Source of the DNA: Agarophyton chilense
Lineage: Eukaryota; Rhodophyta; Florideophyceae; Gracilariales; Gracilariaceae
NCBI GenBank assembly: GCA_030374765.1
Contig: JARGXX010000068.1
Span: forward strand, 2,852,001 to 2,916,000
Length of the DNA: 64,000 bases
Direction of reading: 5' to 3'
Shown here: positions 32,488-42,596 of the stretch, piece after piece
Position numbering within the stretch: the first letter of the stretch is position 1
Layout: every line of letters starts with the position of its first letter
The notes under the pieces: generated by a model
Databases searched by the model: none
Told to the model about the DNA's origin: nothing
The model's input: only the letters and a program-made list of their open reading frames with translations
Program-made: the position numbers and the translations under genes

Positions 32488-33065
32488 CTACTATGTATTT
32501 ACTTCTTGCCTTCGGAGACCTTCGCATTCGTCGAAAGGGAGAGATTCAGAGATTACGAAGGGTAGATTACAGATCTTTCTCAGTGGGTTTGTCGGTATGC
32601 CCGCAGAAACATCCCTGTGTCATACGCTCCACGAAAAGCCCCGTGTTCTTCAATTGTGAAGCATACCAGGTCGATGCTTTTCTATCCTGCTTTTGTACAT
32701 GAAGATAAAGGCTCCGACTGTAACAGAATTCGTGTTTGGACTAGAGACGGGGGGTTTGCAAAGTGAATCACCAGCAACGTCTCTCCTGCTAATCTCATTC
32801 GCAACGGCAACTGTCCTTTCCTTGAGAAAGTTCTCGAGATTTCTCTAGGAATACCTCTACTTGGATGATCATTCGTCGAGCCTACAGGGCTTACTCGCAA
32901 GCACGCAACTCTGGTTTGTCCACAGCACTGGCTGTGGTTGAAAAGGCTGGATCAGCTCGAACAATTTTGCCCCATCTTATCAGGTTATCAGGCACCGATG
33001 CACTGTACAGTAGAATGATGCTATTTTGCATGTGCATACAAAAAAATCATGATTAATGATGGGAA
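32488..33065. promoter_or_regulatory. Divergent promoter region between PPR-like gene and COG4
   Basis: 578 bp between two head-to-head start codons. No repeat, no convincing frame, no site I can name. Confidence 0.5.
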
Positions 33066-35450
33066 GTGTCAGACATGAGTCCCAAGTTCGCGATGAGAAG
33101 CTGCGTCGTTGCAAGCAGTGGCGACATGCCGGCTCCGGTACAAGAGACCCCGATCACTTCTCTCGAAACACTATCTTCTATAACCCAGGCGCTGCAGGAT
33201 GCGATAATTTCATCGGAACAAACGGGGGCCTCCCTTGATGAACAGCTTGTCCACTCAGCTCGGAGAGCAACCGAGAGGTCGCAGATTTTGGAGACTGCAT
33301 CAAAGTTCTCGACTTCTGTGTCAAAAGAGACGCAAGAGCTCGCTTCACTTCTAGAATCAGCAGTCCGAAAGTCTGCCTCAGCATGTTCAAATGTTCGTAC
33401 CCTTGACGCTCTCCTCACTAGAGCCAATGACGCTTTGTCTTGGGCTGACGATATTCTAAGTTTAAGGGTTTGCGCTGAAGGAGCTAAAACAAGCCTGAGT
33501 GCTGACGATCTCGCAAGTGCTGCGCGCCATGTACAGACATACCTTACACTAGGTGATGCAATTCGAGCAGATGCCGCTTCTGCAACAGCGGTTTCTCAAA
33601 TCGAACAGTCACGTGCGGAACTATCTCGCAAAGTTCGCACTGCAGCTGGCCAAAAGCTCAAATCAGAGCTTTCAACGGAAGATGCAATTAGTACCGTACA
33701 ACTTTTTGTACCTATTGGATTGCCAGAGGAAGGATTGGAAAAGCTTTGTGGGCACTTTAAGGCACGACTTGCCCGTGAGAGCGATACTGATGTGAGGGAA
33801 TTGTTACTCGATACAACAGCTGAAAGCACGGGGGCTGAAGAACCTCATATAATCGCTCTCGCTCGTCTGTTTGAAAGCGTTGCTGCAATCGTACATGACG
33901 GAAGGCCAAGTCTTGTGAACCTTTTCGGGGTCTCTGCTATCACGTTCATTCTCGGAGGGCTTCAAGAGCAATGTGATTTGAGTTTAAAACGTATTCTTGA
34001 TCGGTATGAAGAAGCGAGGCGTATGGATGAAGTCATTCGAGCCTTACGTTCGGAAACAACAAATGCAAGAGAATTAGATGGTCTTCTCAACGAACTCACA
34101 TTAATGAGTCAAAGAATCGCGGGATACATCGACTTCCTGGTTGGAAAAAAGATACCGGCCGCTGCTGTTGGGGACACTGATCATGCAAATGACGAATGGA
34201 AGGAAGAATATCTTAAAATCGAGAAGATGTTACAAAAATCTGGATTGTTTAAGAGGAAGCGCGATCTGGCTGGATTCTATAACACTATTGAGTCCTACTT
34301 CATGAGAGAGAATGCGAGACTGGCGATTAAGATTGATGAGAGTAACGGAGAAGATGCTGAGACATCAACCGCTGTTGACGACTTTTTCTTCGTTTTGCAA
34401 AAGTGCTTTCAAAGAGCGTTTGCGTATGGCGACACAGATCCTGAAGTGCTGCGTTTGGTTCTAAATCAGGTTAGCCTGTGCCTAACGAATGACCTAATTC
34501 CATACATGAGACGAAGGCTTAGAGAGACTGAGGCTGCTCTCGAAAAACTAGTCGGAGGTGCAGGTGCTGCCTCTGCTCTTCCAGCTGCTGCTTTAACCGT
34601 GTCATACCTCACGGAGCTGGCGAAAGCAAACATCAGCATCCCAGGTGGAAGCGATGTGTCATCTAGCAGCACTGACGTCGCGAAGTATGACTTCTTCGTT
34701 GCGCTCAACAATACTTCAGTTTCTGCGGATTACGCAAGCCGTCTTCGTAGTAACGTTGAAAAGGCAATTCATGCGTCACCGAGGCTATCAGTTGACGACA
34801 GAACTCTTGTGGTTGCACCTCTAACCAACATTAACGACGCTTCTCGCACACTTTTGCAGACGTCAGAACAGGGGGTTGGCCAGCTAGCCTCAGTTCTGTT
34901 GGACAGGGTAACGTTTCTGGTTCAGAGCTCATTGAAAGCAACGTCATACATGGTTTCCGAGGCACAATATTCGCTAGACTCCGATGCAACTCCATCATTT
35001 TCGCGCGAGGTCGCTAATCAGATAGAGAGTAAGGTCTTAAGCCCTTCTCTTGAGAAGCGTCTCACAGAAAAGAATTGGGACGCACTGGTGCGACAGGTTG
35101 CCGAGTGGTATGCACAGCAGGTAGAAGCTATTGTGTTTCTGCAACCCGCTTCTAGGGCTGTTGGTTCCAAGCCCTTCAGCGCGTTCGGGGGGCTGCGGGC
35201 AGATAGAGACGTAAGGGCGATCTCCGCATATTTTTCGAACAAGAGTCGAAGAAGTACGGTGAGGGATGTCTTTGGAAGACTATCGCAGCTAGCGATGCTT
35301 GTCAATCTTGAACGACCTGCAGAAATCTACGACATTTGGGGCCCCAACGCGGGTGGGATGACATGGAGATTGACGGCAAGTGAAGTGAGGAGGGCACTTT
35401 CATTGCGCTCCGACTTCAACAAGGACGCGATCAAGTCTCTGAAGCTTTAG
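33066..35450 (+). CDS. COG4: Conserved oligomeric Golgi complex subunit 4
   Basis: 794 aa, one exon. COG4 is part of lobe A of the COG tether, which captures retrograde vesicles at the Golgi and contacts SNAREs and Sly1. The N-terminal third is coiled-coil-like (heptads through about residues 40-180) with the family segment NVRTLDALLTRANDALSWADDI (part) and CAEGAKTSLSADDLASAARHVQTYL (part). The middle shows GLFKRKRDLAGFYNTIESYFM (part). The C terminus IWGPNAGGMTWRLTASEVRRALSLRSDF (part), ending KSLKL, matches the conserved COG4 end. Length equals typical COG4 (about 785). The start is uncertain by a few codons because Met codons recur at residues 1, 4, 10 and 20. Convergent with the proteasome gene. 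Confidence 0.93.
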   Translation: MSDMSPKFAMRSCVVASSGDMPAPVQETPITSLETLSSITQALQDAIISSEQTGASLDEQLVHSARRATERSQILETASKFSTSVSKETQELASLLESAVRKSASACSNVRTLDALLTRANDALSWADDILSLRVCAEGAKTSLSADDLASAARHVQTYLTLGDAIRADAASATAVSQIEQSRAELSRKVRTAAGQKLKSELSTEDAISTVQLFVPIGLPEEGLEKLCGHFKARLARESDTDVRELLLDTTAESTGAEEPHIIALARLFESVAAIVHDGRPSLVNLFGVSAITFILGGLQEQCDLSLKRILDRYEEARRMDEVIRALRSETTNARELDGLLNELTLMSQRIAGYIDFLVGKKIPAAAVGDTDHANDEWKEEYLKIEKMLQKSGLFKRKRDLAGFYNTIESYFMRENARLAIKIDESNGEDAETSTAVDDFFFVLQKCFQRAFAYGDTDPEVLRLVLNQVSLCLTNDLIPYMRRRLRETEAALEKLVGGAGAASALPAAALTVSYLTELAKANISIPGGSDVSSSSTDVAKYDFFVALNNTSVSADYASRLRSNVEKAIHASPRLSVDDRTLVVAPLTNINDASRTLLQTSEQGVGQLASVLLDRVTFLVQSSLKATSYMVSEAQYSLDSDATPSFSREVANQIESKVLSPSLEKRLTEKNWDALVRQVAEWYAQQVEAIVFLQPASRAVGSKPFSAFGGLRADRDVRAISAYFSNKSRRSTVRDVFGRLSQLAMLVNLERPAEIYDIWGPNAGGMTWRLTASEVRRALSLRSDFNKDAIKSLKL

Positions 35451-35794
35451 AAGTATCGCGTTGAAGAATAACAAACAGTCGAACAAGAATTTTTCTCCAT
35501 GTATTATAATATGTCTCTCGATTCACAAGAAACATATCACCCTCATTAAATATACGGTGGGGACTTGTGCCTTTTCAACCTCAACACGACGTTCCTTAAC
35601 CGGTAGCTGGTAGCGATTGAACTGATCCTACTAGAGATACTTGTTCATCCTGGTTGCACCGCATCCGCAGTGCTAGCGCCCGCAATATCCATCTAAGCAT
35701 GCTTCAGCTACAGCTTAGATTGCTTGGACTTTTGATCACCTCGTAGCTGATCGCAAAACATGAACTTCATTTCCTTTAATATCATCATCATCCT
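35451..35794. terminator. Shared 3' region between convergent COG4 and proteasome beta2 genes
   Basis: 344 bp between two facing stop codons. AT-richer than the genes, with AATAAC/TATTATAAT and ATTAAATATA type words on the plus side; polyadenylation signals of both genes are expected here. No gene. Confidence 0.4.
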
Positions 35795-36779
35795 CTATGC
35801 CGACACATCCATACCATCCTGGTCAGTGACAAGCGCGAAAACTTTCGATCGCTCCTTGAAGATTTCTGAACCAGGAATAACGGGGGTTGTGCCCTTCGGG
35901 AAGGGATATCCAGCAGGACGGCGATATTTTCTCTCATTTTCCTTGGCGAAGCCGCGAATATACTCTTTGCCTTCCGCAGTAACGACGCAAAGGTCAACGT
36001 TCCCACCAGAACCTAAATCATTATATATACCGCCTGAAATACCTTCATACACCAGTTGCTTGGCCTCTTCCACAGTCAAGCCGTCCTTGTACTTTGACTC
36101 GAAGACTGCCATTGCAGCCAAAGACCCAGATCCCATTGATACATATGGCAAACGATCCGTGCTTCCTATGAAAATGAACAGTCGTGAATCGGTTGTCAGC
36201 TTTAAATGTTGAAATGGCACCGCCATAGTTACGAAGAAGGCGTGCACTAAAACGTACCATGTGGATAAACTGTGTATAGATGAGGTCCGTGAAAGTCAAC
36301 GCCGCCCAGTACCAACGCAGCTGACACATGACCCTGATATCTGAAAAGCATGTGTTTGAGCATATTCAACGCAGTGGCAACGCGCGGCTTGCGGTGAGTG
36401 GCCAAAGAGTGCAACCAAATCTTAGACGCGATAAGTTGAGTTGTATGTTCGGTATCAGCGGCGGTGCCCGCTCCGCAACACATGATGTTATCCGCGATGT
36501 AATGAATCTTAGTGCAGTTCTTTTCAAATACGGTGGAACCGGACGTGGCTCGCGTATCGGCACCAAGCACTATACCGCCTTCGAAAACAACGCCCGCAAT
36601 GGTTGTTCCCGTCTTGCGGGCTGTTGGTGGCTTGTAGCCCCTAAGATCGGGTTAGAATTTTTGCTCGAAGTAGGGATCGGAGTTTTTGCAGCGCAGATAA
36701 CTTACTTTGAGGACAAAACGGAGTTGCGAATAGCATTTTCGAAACAGAAACCACCCTTTGCGGACTGAGGAGTGTTCAT
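35795..36779 (-). CDS. PSMB7: 20S proteasome subunit beta2 (trypsin-like activity)
   Basis: Three exons: 36779-36706, 36640-36258 and 36165-35795, with GT-AG introns of 65 and 92 nt, giving 275 aa. Beta2 carries the trypsin-like active site of the proteasome core. The first exon encodes the propeptide start [16 protein letters not shown]. The propeptide ends RKTG just before the mature Thr ([11 protein letters not shown]), the nucleophile exposed by self-cleavage. Family blocks follow: [74 protein letters not shown], and the C-terminal arm with KGTTPVI. Identity to human PSMB7 is high throughout. The second intron keeps an open frame on both sides, so read-through would give an insert rather than an early stop nearby. 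Confidence 0.96.
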
Positions 36780-38847
36780 TGTGCAGATTCAGAGGTGAAT
36801 CGATGCGATTCGCTACAAGAATGATGTGCGATTAAATGGCACGTCAAGGCGGGTACGCCGCTTTACCACGCGGGGGAGGCAGAAAGGATGACGGTGAGGT
36901 TGGATGTGGATTGGAATGGTTGATCTGTGACGTTTACAATGGACGGCATCGCTGGAGGGCGGGGCTCGCTGCGGAGCACATTGTGTCTACAGAGGGGAGG
37001 GAATCGGTGTGCTGAACGTGTGCGATTCGTACAAAATGGTACGCACCGAAATCAATTGCACACTTGCAACTGGGCATCGTGTACAGCTGATACTTGTGCT
37101 GCTGTAGCTAGAATGGTGTATTGTATTGACTACTGTAATGGTGTGGAAAGTACACGTGGCAGTGGTGTGCGATCACCCGATCATCGGGGAGGAACATGGA
37201 GGTGTTTTAGATGGCTTGATTGCACAACATGCACGGCAAGAAAGGGCGGCTGGGAAAAGGGCGGGGGAGGTACTATTGAACAGTTTGTTGCGATTCTGAG
37301 CTCAGAACAAGGCTCATGATGATGAGTATACGCAGCTGTCGAGAATGCTGTGCACAAATGGCTTGTAGATTCGGCTTGGGATGTGAGCAAGGGATGAGAT
37401 GTCAAGAGAGGGATGGAGAAAGGGGTGTATGCGCGGCTCGCAGTGGACCAAGACAGAGTTTGATTCGTACGGAGAAAGCCTCAATGCTTGGACGAGCATT
37501 GGAACAGTGTTACAAGATGTCAGGGATGAACAAGGAAGCTTGAAGCATGTATGGAAAAGGTGTGGTAGTGAGCACTAAACAAATTGCCGTTGGTCGATAA
37601 GAACACGCTCACGAAGGACAAATACGAACGTAACGTAATAAGGACATGATTCGTGTTTTGAATGAAGGCGTTTTCGGGGACAATTGGGGCTGCTGACGGC
37701 AGAGACGGAAGCGCAATGAGGGATACGTGAGGTAGAAAAGAGAGCGCGGTCAAAGAGCTGGCATTTGGCTTGAATGCAGCGACTGCATGAAACCAGGAGA
37801 TATGCGCCTTGCTCGGCACAGTGGCTACAACGGTATGCACATGATGCGGTGGGCGCATTGGCAGGGCGGCTGACTGACGGGGATTGGGAAATGATTTATC
37901 GCGACAGCACAAGCAGCGCAAAACAGAATGCAGCGAACAAAAGCGCATCCAATAGGAACAAAACACAAAATGCTGTGCATACAAAGGCTACACTTGGCGC
38001 ACGCACAGCCACGGGAAAGTAGAATAATCGAGCACATGTCCAAGCGACGCAATGAAGGCGGCCGAAACGCAACACGCGCGCATACAGCAACGCGCTTTGC
38101 ATGCTGCGCGCCACGTGCTGCGCCCGAAAAAGAAGCGAAAAACAAACATGGCGCATGTGCGCTTGAAGCGAACGCCGGCTGACAAAATATCGGCACGGCG
38201 GGTGGCGGTGCGCCACCAGTGACAGGCGTGCGCCGCGCGACGCAATTTGTAGGCATTCTCTCCTGTAGCTCGCGCGCCTGCTATTTGCGTGCGAAGCGCC
38301 GCGGCGTGTGCTGCCGCCGCGCCTTTGCCCATTGGTCGTATTCCTCCCCCCCCATCGCATCTCCGCCGCGGCGCGTGCGTGGCGCGTTCCCTCGTCTGCG
38401 CCATGTGTGCTGTTTGCACGCGTCGCGAGAGTGCCGACGAGCAGCCGTGCTGTGAGACAGTCTGCGTTTGAAACAAACCCGCTGCGGCGCGCGCGAGCTC
38501 AGCTCCCGACGCTCCCCCGACTTCCCCCCCCCCCACAACGCGCCCTTATGCTTGATTCGCCTTTGTTGCTTGCGCTGTGAGCCCCCGTGAGTCGCGCTTT
38601 AGCTTCCTTCTCACATAAATACTAGCCGCTCTGTCCCCCTCCCCATTCGGCACAACTGCGTCCGCGATAGTGTTTCAAGAAACGCTTGCTTCACTCAACC
38701 GTCGCCGCTCTTTATTTTCATTTATTTCTGTTTACTGTTTACCTACCTCACCCGTGCCAACTTGTCTCACTTCTCTTCCTTGCAACTTTGGCTGCTGTGT
38801 CCCAACGCCGCCTCGCTTGTATTTGCCGTTTTGTTTTGAACGTTACC
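36780..38847. other. Intergenic region between proteasome beta2 and the CONSTANS-like gene
   Basis: 2.07 kb. Short frames on both strands only. The right part becomes GC-rich with C tracts (38525-38535). A TATA-like word CATAAATA near 38615-38622, about 230 bp before the chosen ATG of the next gene, is a candidate core promoter. The left 150 bp should hold the proteasome promoter. Confidence 0.5.
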
Positions 38848-39645
38848 ATGGTTCGAAACTGCGAAATGTGCCCCGAGGATCACGCAGTGTTGGCCACCAT
38901 ATATTGTGCAGCCGACGCGTGCTACCTGTGCGCAAAATGTGACGCTGTCGTGCACAACGCAAACCGCCTGGCGCAACGCCACGTGCGCACCGCAGTGGGT
39001 GCATGCGAAATGGAAGGTTCATCCATTCATGATGAATCGGATGAATGTTTGATGCCAGACATGTGCAGCATGCGCCAACAGGACGACACGGACGCGTTAA
39101 CGTTCGAAGATGCTGCCGACTACGACTTCAGCGAGTTGGGTCTGGGGCGCATGCCGGGGCTCACTGGTGTGGAGGAAATCGGCGCATGGGGGGAGGGCAA
39201 GCTCAACAAAAACTGGGACGTGAGCTGGGAAGAGGTGGTGCAGGACGGCTTCGTGCACGTGGTACCAGAAATGGAGCCACGCACAGACAAGACAGCCGAT
39301 GAGGCTGTCAAGGTGGAGAGTGTGATTGTGGAGGAGAAGAAGGAACTACGGCTGAGCGTAAAGCGTGGGAGAGAGGAGCAAGTAGTGGACGCGGAGGAGG
39401 AACAAATGGTGCTGGAAAGAAGGCGAAAGCGGAGAAAGGAGGCGCTGGAAAGATTCCGGTCCAAGAGAGCAAACCGGTCTTTCGCCAAGCGTGTGCGCTA
39501 CGAATGTCGCAAGCAGCTGGCAGACAGCAGACCGAGAGTGAAGGGGCGCTTTGTGCGGAAGGTCGAAATGGCCTTGTACCGCAAATACGGCAATTTGTAC
39601 AGAGAGCATTTGCACGAGCTGGACAGTTCGACCGCATCGTGCTGA
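38848..39645 (+). CDS. CONSTANS-like B-box and CCT-domain transcription regulator
   Basis: 265 aa from the ATG at 38848, which sits in an ideal ACCATGG context; the frame is open upstream to 38686 but that stretch is hydrophobic and less plausible. A single B-box zinc finger lies at residues about 4-48 (CEMCPEDHAVLATIYCAADA, then CYLCAKCDAVVH, ending HVR), with Cys, Asp and His ligands in the usual order. A long acidic middle follows. The CCT domain (about 190-260: RFRSKRANRSFAKRVRYECR in part, ending MALYRKYGNLY-like) binds DNA with NF-Y-type partners and holds a nuclear signal. In plants such proteins control photoperiod and light responses; in red algae the role is unknown. The CCT is slightly divergent in its second half (KGRFVRK). 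Confidence 0.88.
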   Translation: MVRNCEMCPEDHAVLATIYCAADACYLCAKCDAVVHNANRLAQRHVRTAVGACEMEGSSIHDESDECLMPDMCSMRQQDDTDALTFEDAADYDFSELGLGRMPGLTGVEEIGAWGEGKLNKNWDVSWEEVVQDGFVHVVPEMEPRTDKTADEAVKVESVIVEEKKELRLSVKRGREEQVVDAEEEQMVLERRRKRRKEALERFRSKRANRSFAKRVRYECRKQLADSRPRVKGRFVRKVEMALYRKYGNLYREHLHELDSSTASC

Positions 39646-40424
39646 CCAGCTGGTGCTGACTGTCGGTCAGCGCGCCGTCCCGTCGTGCTCGCGCCCACCG
39701 ACGTAACACATTTTTCTAAACTTCAACAGTTTTTTTTTCAAATTTTATCTCTCGTCCAAGTGGCCGAAAGTTAACCCGTTACACAAATCGCAGCAATCAG
39801 TAGCAATGCGCAGCATCACATATCAACTGTAATGCGTACAGATACCGTTCGTTCAACAACTCCCCAGACACTGGCAGCGCGCTTGCTCATGAAATCACGT
39901 TGGCGCTTTTGTGCACTTTTCTGTAGCCGAATTCCGCACGCAACAGCCACAACTCCTTTCTACCAACGTAACAAACGTCCAATTGCACGCGCTCATCAGC
40001 ACCTGAGCAATACAACGCATGCCTTCGGTGATGTACACTTTTCCTTGCGCGGCATCGGCGGATCCCTGACATCTACGCTGTTGCCGGCGGCGGGACGGAC
40101 TACATGATGCGCCGATGCCGGGCGCAGGGAGCCCCCTGCCTGCCACCCAAAATTCACGCTCAACCTACTGGCAGACTCGGGAGCGCCACGTGGGTCTGTA
40201 AACCGCCGCGGATGTGCCCGTGTGTCTATACCAAGCACACGCCGAAGCTGGTTGTGGTGACGTTAACTACTTTACCGGACACGCGCTCCACCGTGCCCCT
40301 CAGCGTCTGCGCGACTGTGACTGCGGCAGCTTCGTCGCCGCCCTACTTCACAAACAACATCGCCCCGCCCCCTTCTCTTCCTCCCCTGTAACCCCCAACT
40401 CATCGAGCCGGGCCATACTTCCTT
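39646..40424. other. Intergenic region between the CONSTANS-like and SDR genes
   Basis: About 780 bp between genes on the same strand. Short frames only; no repeats or RNA genes seen. It should hold the terminator of the first gene and promoter of the second. Confidence 0.5.
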
Positions 40425-41537
40425 GTGTGCCTATTTTGCCTTCACTCTGTCGCCTTCCTCCGTCCCTTCCGCGCCCGCTTCTCCCCCGCCATGCCGTGCA
40501 ATGCACACAGCTTCCGCGCGCCCACCGCTGTCTCATCACCGGCCTCCCCTGCCTCGCCCATCATGACCTCGAGTCCGTTGCACTCAACCACAAAGCCCTG
40601 CCCCGTTGCGTCCACTACGTCACTGCCGCCACACTCGCGCTCCCCGTCGTCGCAGCCCCGCCGTTCAATACTCAACGTCGTCGTCACAGGCGGCTCTACT
40701 GGAATTGGCGAGGCAATTGTTCGCGTATTTGCCGAGGCTGGCCATCGTGTCCTCTTCACCTATCTCACCCGTCGAAACGACGCTGAGCGCCTGCAAGCGC
40801 TCTGGCCGCACGTAGCCGCTGCGCCGCTCGACCAGGCCGACGTGGCGGGCGTCGTGTCGTTTGCCCGCACCGTCTCAAAGTGGGCGGGATCGGCAGGCGT
40901 GCACGTTCTGGTTAACAACGCCGCACTGGGCTCGGCCACGGTGCAGCGCTACGTGCAGCAACAAATAGCCGTCAACGATTTTGACAAAGTGTGTTCCGAG
41001 CAACTTCCAGACTCTGCCGTCAGACTGCTCAAGCGTGCGCAGAACGATTTGGCACTGATGCGAGTCAACGCGCTGGGTCCGTTGTGGGTCACGGATGCAC
41101 TTTCAGATGCGCTCAGCAAGGCGGCCACGTCGGCTGGCAGAGCCAGCGTCGTCTTCATTGGCTCTGTTGGAGGCGGCAGCAGCGCCGTGTTCCCTGAATA
41201 TTGTGCTGCTGACCTAATGAGCAAGGCTGCCACTACGTACCTATCCAAGCATCTGGCAGCGCAGCATGTTATGGACAACATTGACGTGATGTGTATCTCG
41301 CCAGGTGCCACAGAGACGGAAATGTTCCGAAAGAGCACTTTGGCAAACATTCAGAACGTTGATGCGTTCGTCGACAGCATGCCGAAGCGGAAGCTGATTC
41401 AGCCGATCGAGGTGGCAAAAAGCGTTTACTGGCTTGCTGCGGAAAGCCCACCGGGCATTTTCCACGGCTCGGTGTTGGACGCTTCAATGGGACTAGCCGT
41501 CCGGCCTGGGCTGCAGACAGAAAATCAGTCTCGCTAG
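40425..41537 (+). CDS. Atypical short-chain dehydrogenase/reductase (SDR)
   Basis: Up to 370 aa; ATGs at 40491 and 40563 give 348 or 324 aa. The first about 85 residues are Ser/Pro/Thr-rich and may be a targeting leader; the Rossmann fold starts at ILNVVVTGGSTGIGEAIV with the nucleotide motif TGGxxGIG. NNAALG marks beta4, and GSVGGGSS holds the candidate catalytic Ser. The usual YxxxK appears as YCAADLMSK: Tyr is present but the expected Lys position is Asp, with Lys five residues later. CISPGATETEMF (PG motif) follows. I recall bacterial SDRs with this same Y-x3-D-x3-K arrangement, so this is probably a distinct subfamily rather than damage, perhaps acquired from bacteria. Substrate unknown. 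Confidence 0.75.
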   Translation: MCLFCLHSVAFLRPFRARFSPAMPCNAHSFRAPTAVSSPASPASPIMTSSPLHSTTKPCPVASTTSLPPHSRSPSSQPRRSILNVVVTGGSTGIGEAIVRVFAEAGHRVLFTYLTRRNDAERLQALWPHVAAAPLDQADVAGVVSFARTVSKWAGSAGVHVLVNNAALGSATVQRYVQQQIAVNDFDKVCSEQLPDSAVRLLKRAQNDLALMRVNALGPLWVTDALSDALSKAATSAGRASVVFIGSVGGGSSAVFPEYCAADLMSKAATTYLSKHLAAQHVMDNIDVMCISPGATETEMFRKSTLANIQNVDAFVDSMPKRKLIQPIEVAKSVYWLAAESPPGIFHGSVLDASMGLAVRPGLQTENQSR

Positions 41538-42596
41538 CAATGTGTCCTAATGTGCATTCTTCACAGGCTAGAGACTTGTAACGATCATCATCTAAAAGCA
41601 ATCCTTAACTTTTTTGTTGCACATGGTTTTGCACCAGCACGCAGAAGAGGTTGTAAACAGAACTTGTATTTACTCTGAATCAGGGAATCGAGTGCTAAAC
41701 AATCGGCCACAAGTTAAGGGTGCACACGATATCTATCGTTTGCTTTCGTTTGATTCATGAAGTGTCGTTGCAAGTAATGAGCACACATTGGCGCCAGTGC
41801 CCGACGAACACTTGTTGAGAAAGCGTAGCGCTTGGTACATTACCGTGGCATGTACCCTTCGTAGTATCCGAAGGAGCCCCTATTGCTTTGCTCGCACATC
41901 TGGTTCAAGGATAATAACAAAGTGAGTGTGGGTTACTTACCAAGGTAACCATTGGATTTTTGTCCTCCTTGCTTCGTTCCCCATCTCACTATTCCTCATC
42001 GGCGCCTGCCCATGGCAACAGACAGACCCGCGGAGATCTCATATCTGTAGATTCCAGGACGTGGCCTCCACCGCTTGAGGACGCCATAAAAACGTACAGT
42101 AACTTATGTACTGTAGTATGTATTACGGGCGAGCAAGACTGGTACCTAAGATATCCCAGATTGTGAAGGGTTAAGGGTTAGCGTCATAAATCATGGACCC
42201 CGTCGTTCTTCCTGAAATAGGCGTCGATGTTTCAGCAGATTGTCAGCGCTTTTAATTTGACATGACTGCAGAAAGTAATATTTTGACAATCGTAGCCACG
42301 GGCGCGAAAATGCCCGGGGAACCAAGATGCATCGCTAGTGTAGTTTTAATCTTAACAAAACGTACAAACATATCAAGCCTGTTCACGACATCAAGGCAAT
42401 CCAATGAAATTACCCAATCTAATAATATGTCGATTCAACAGCTGCACTCCATTAACTTTTCCAGAGCCAAGTATGCTCTGCATACCCACTGAGGGACGGA
42501 TAAACTCTTACCGCATTGACACGACGTCCGTCAGACCCCACAAGTTGCTCACGACGAGTTCCAATTCGTGTACACAAAAATGAAAGCCGTACTCAA
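41538..42596. other. Intergenic region between convergent SDR and AGC kinase genes
   Basis: 1.06 kb between two facing stop codons. AT-richer than its neighbours. Only short frames; no gene, repeat or RNA recognised. Long for a purely shared 3' region. Confidence 0.5.

Noticed and set aside
36166-36257. Second proteasome intron as coding sequence (its frame stays open)
   Set aside because: It has GT-AG ends and interrupts the conserved [12 protein letters not shown] block, which joins perfectly when it is removed.
38686-38847. Upstream extension of the CONSTANS-like frame as its true start
   Set aside because: The extension is hydrophobic low-complexity sequence, while the ATG at 38848 has an ideal context and directly precedes the B-box.
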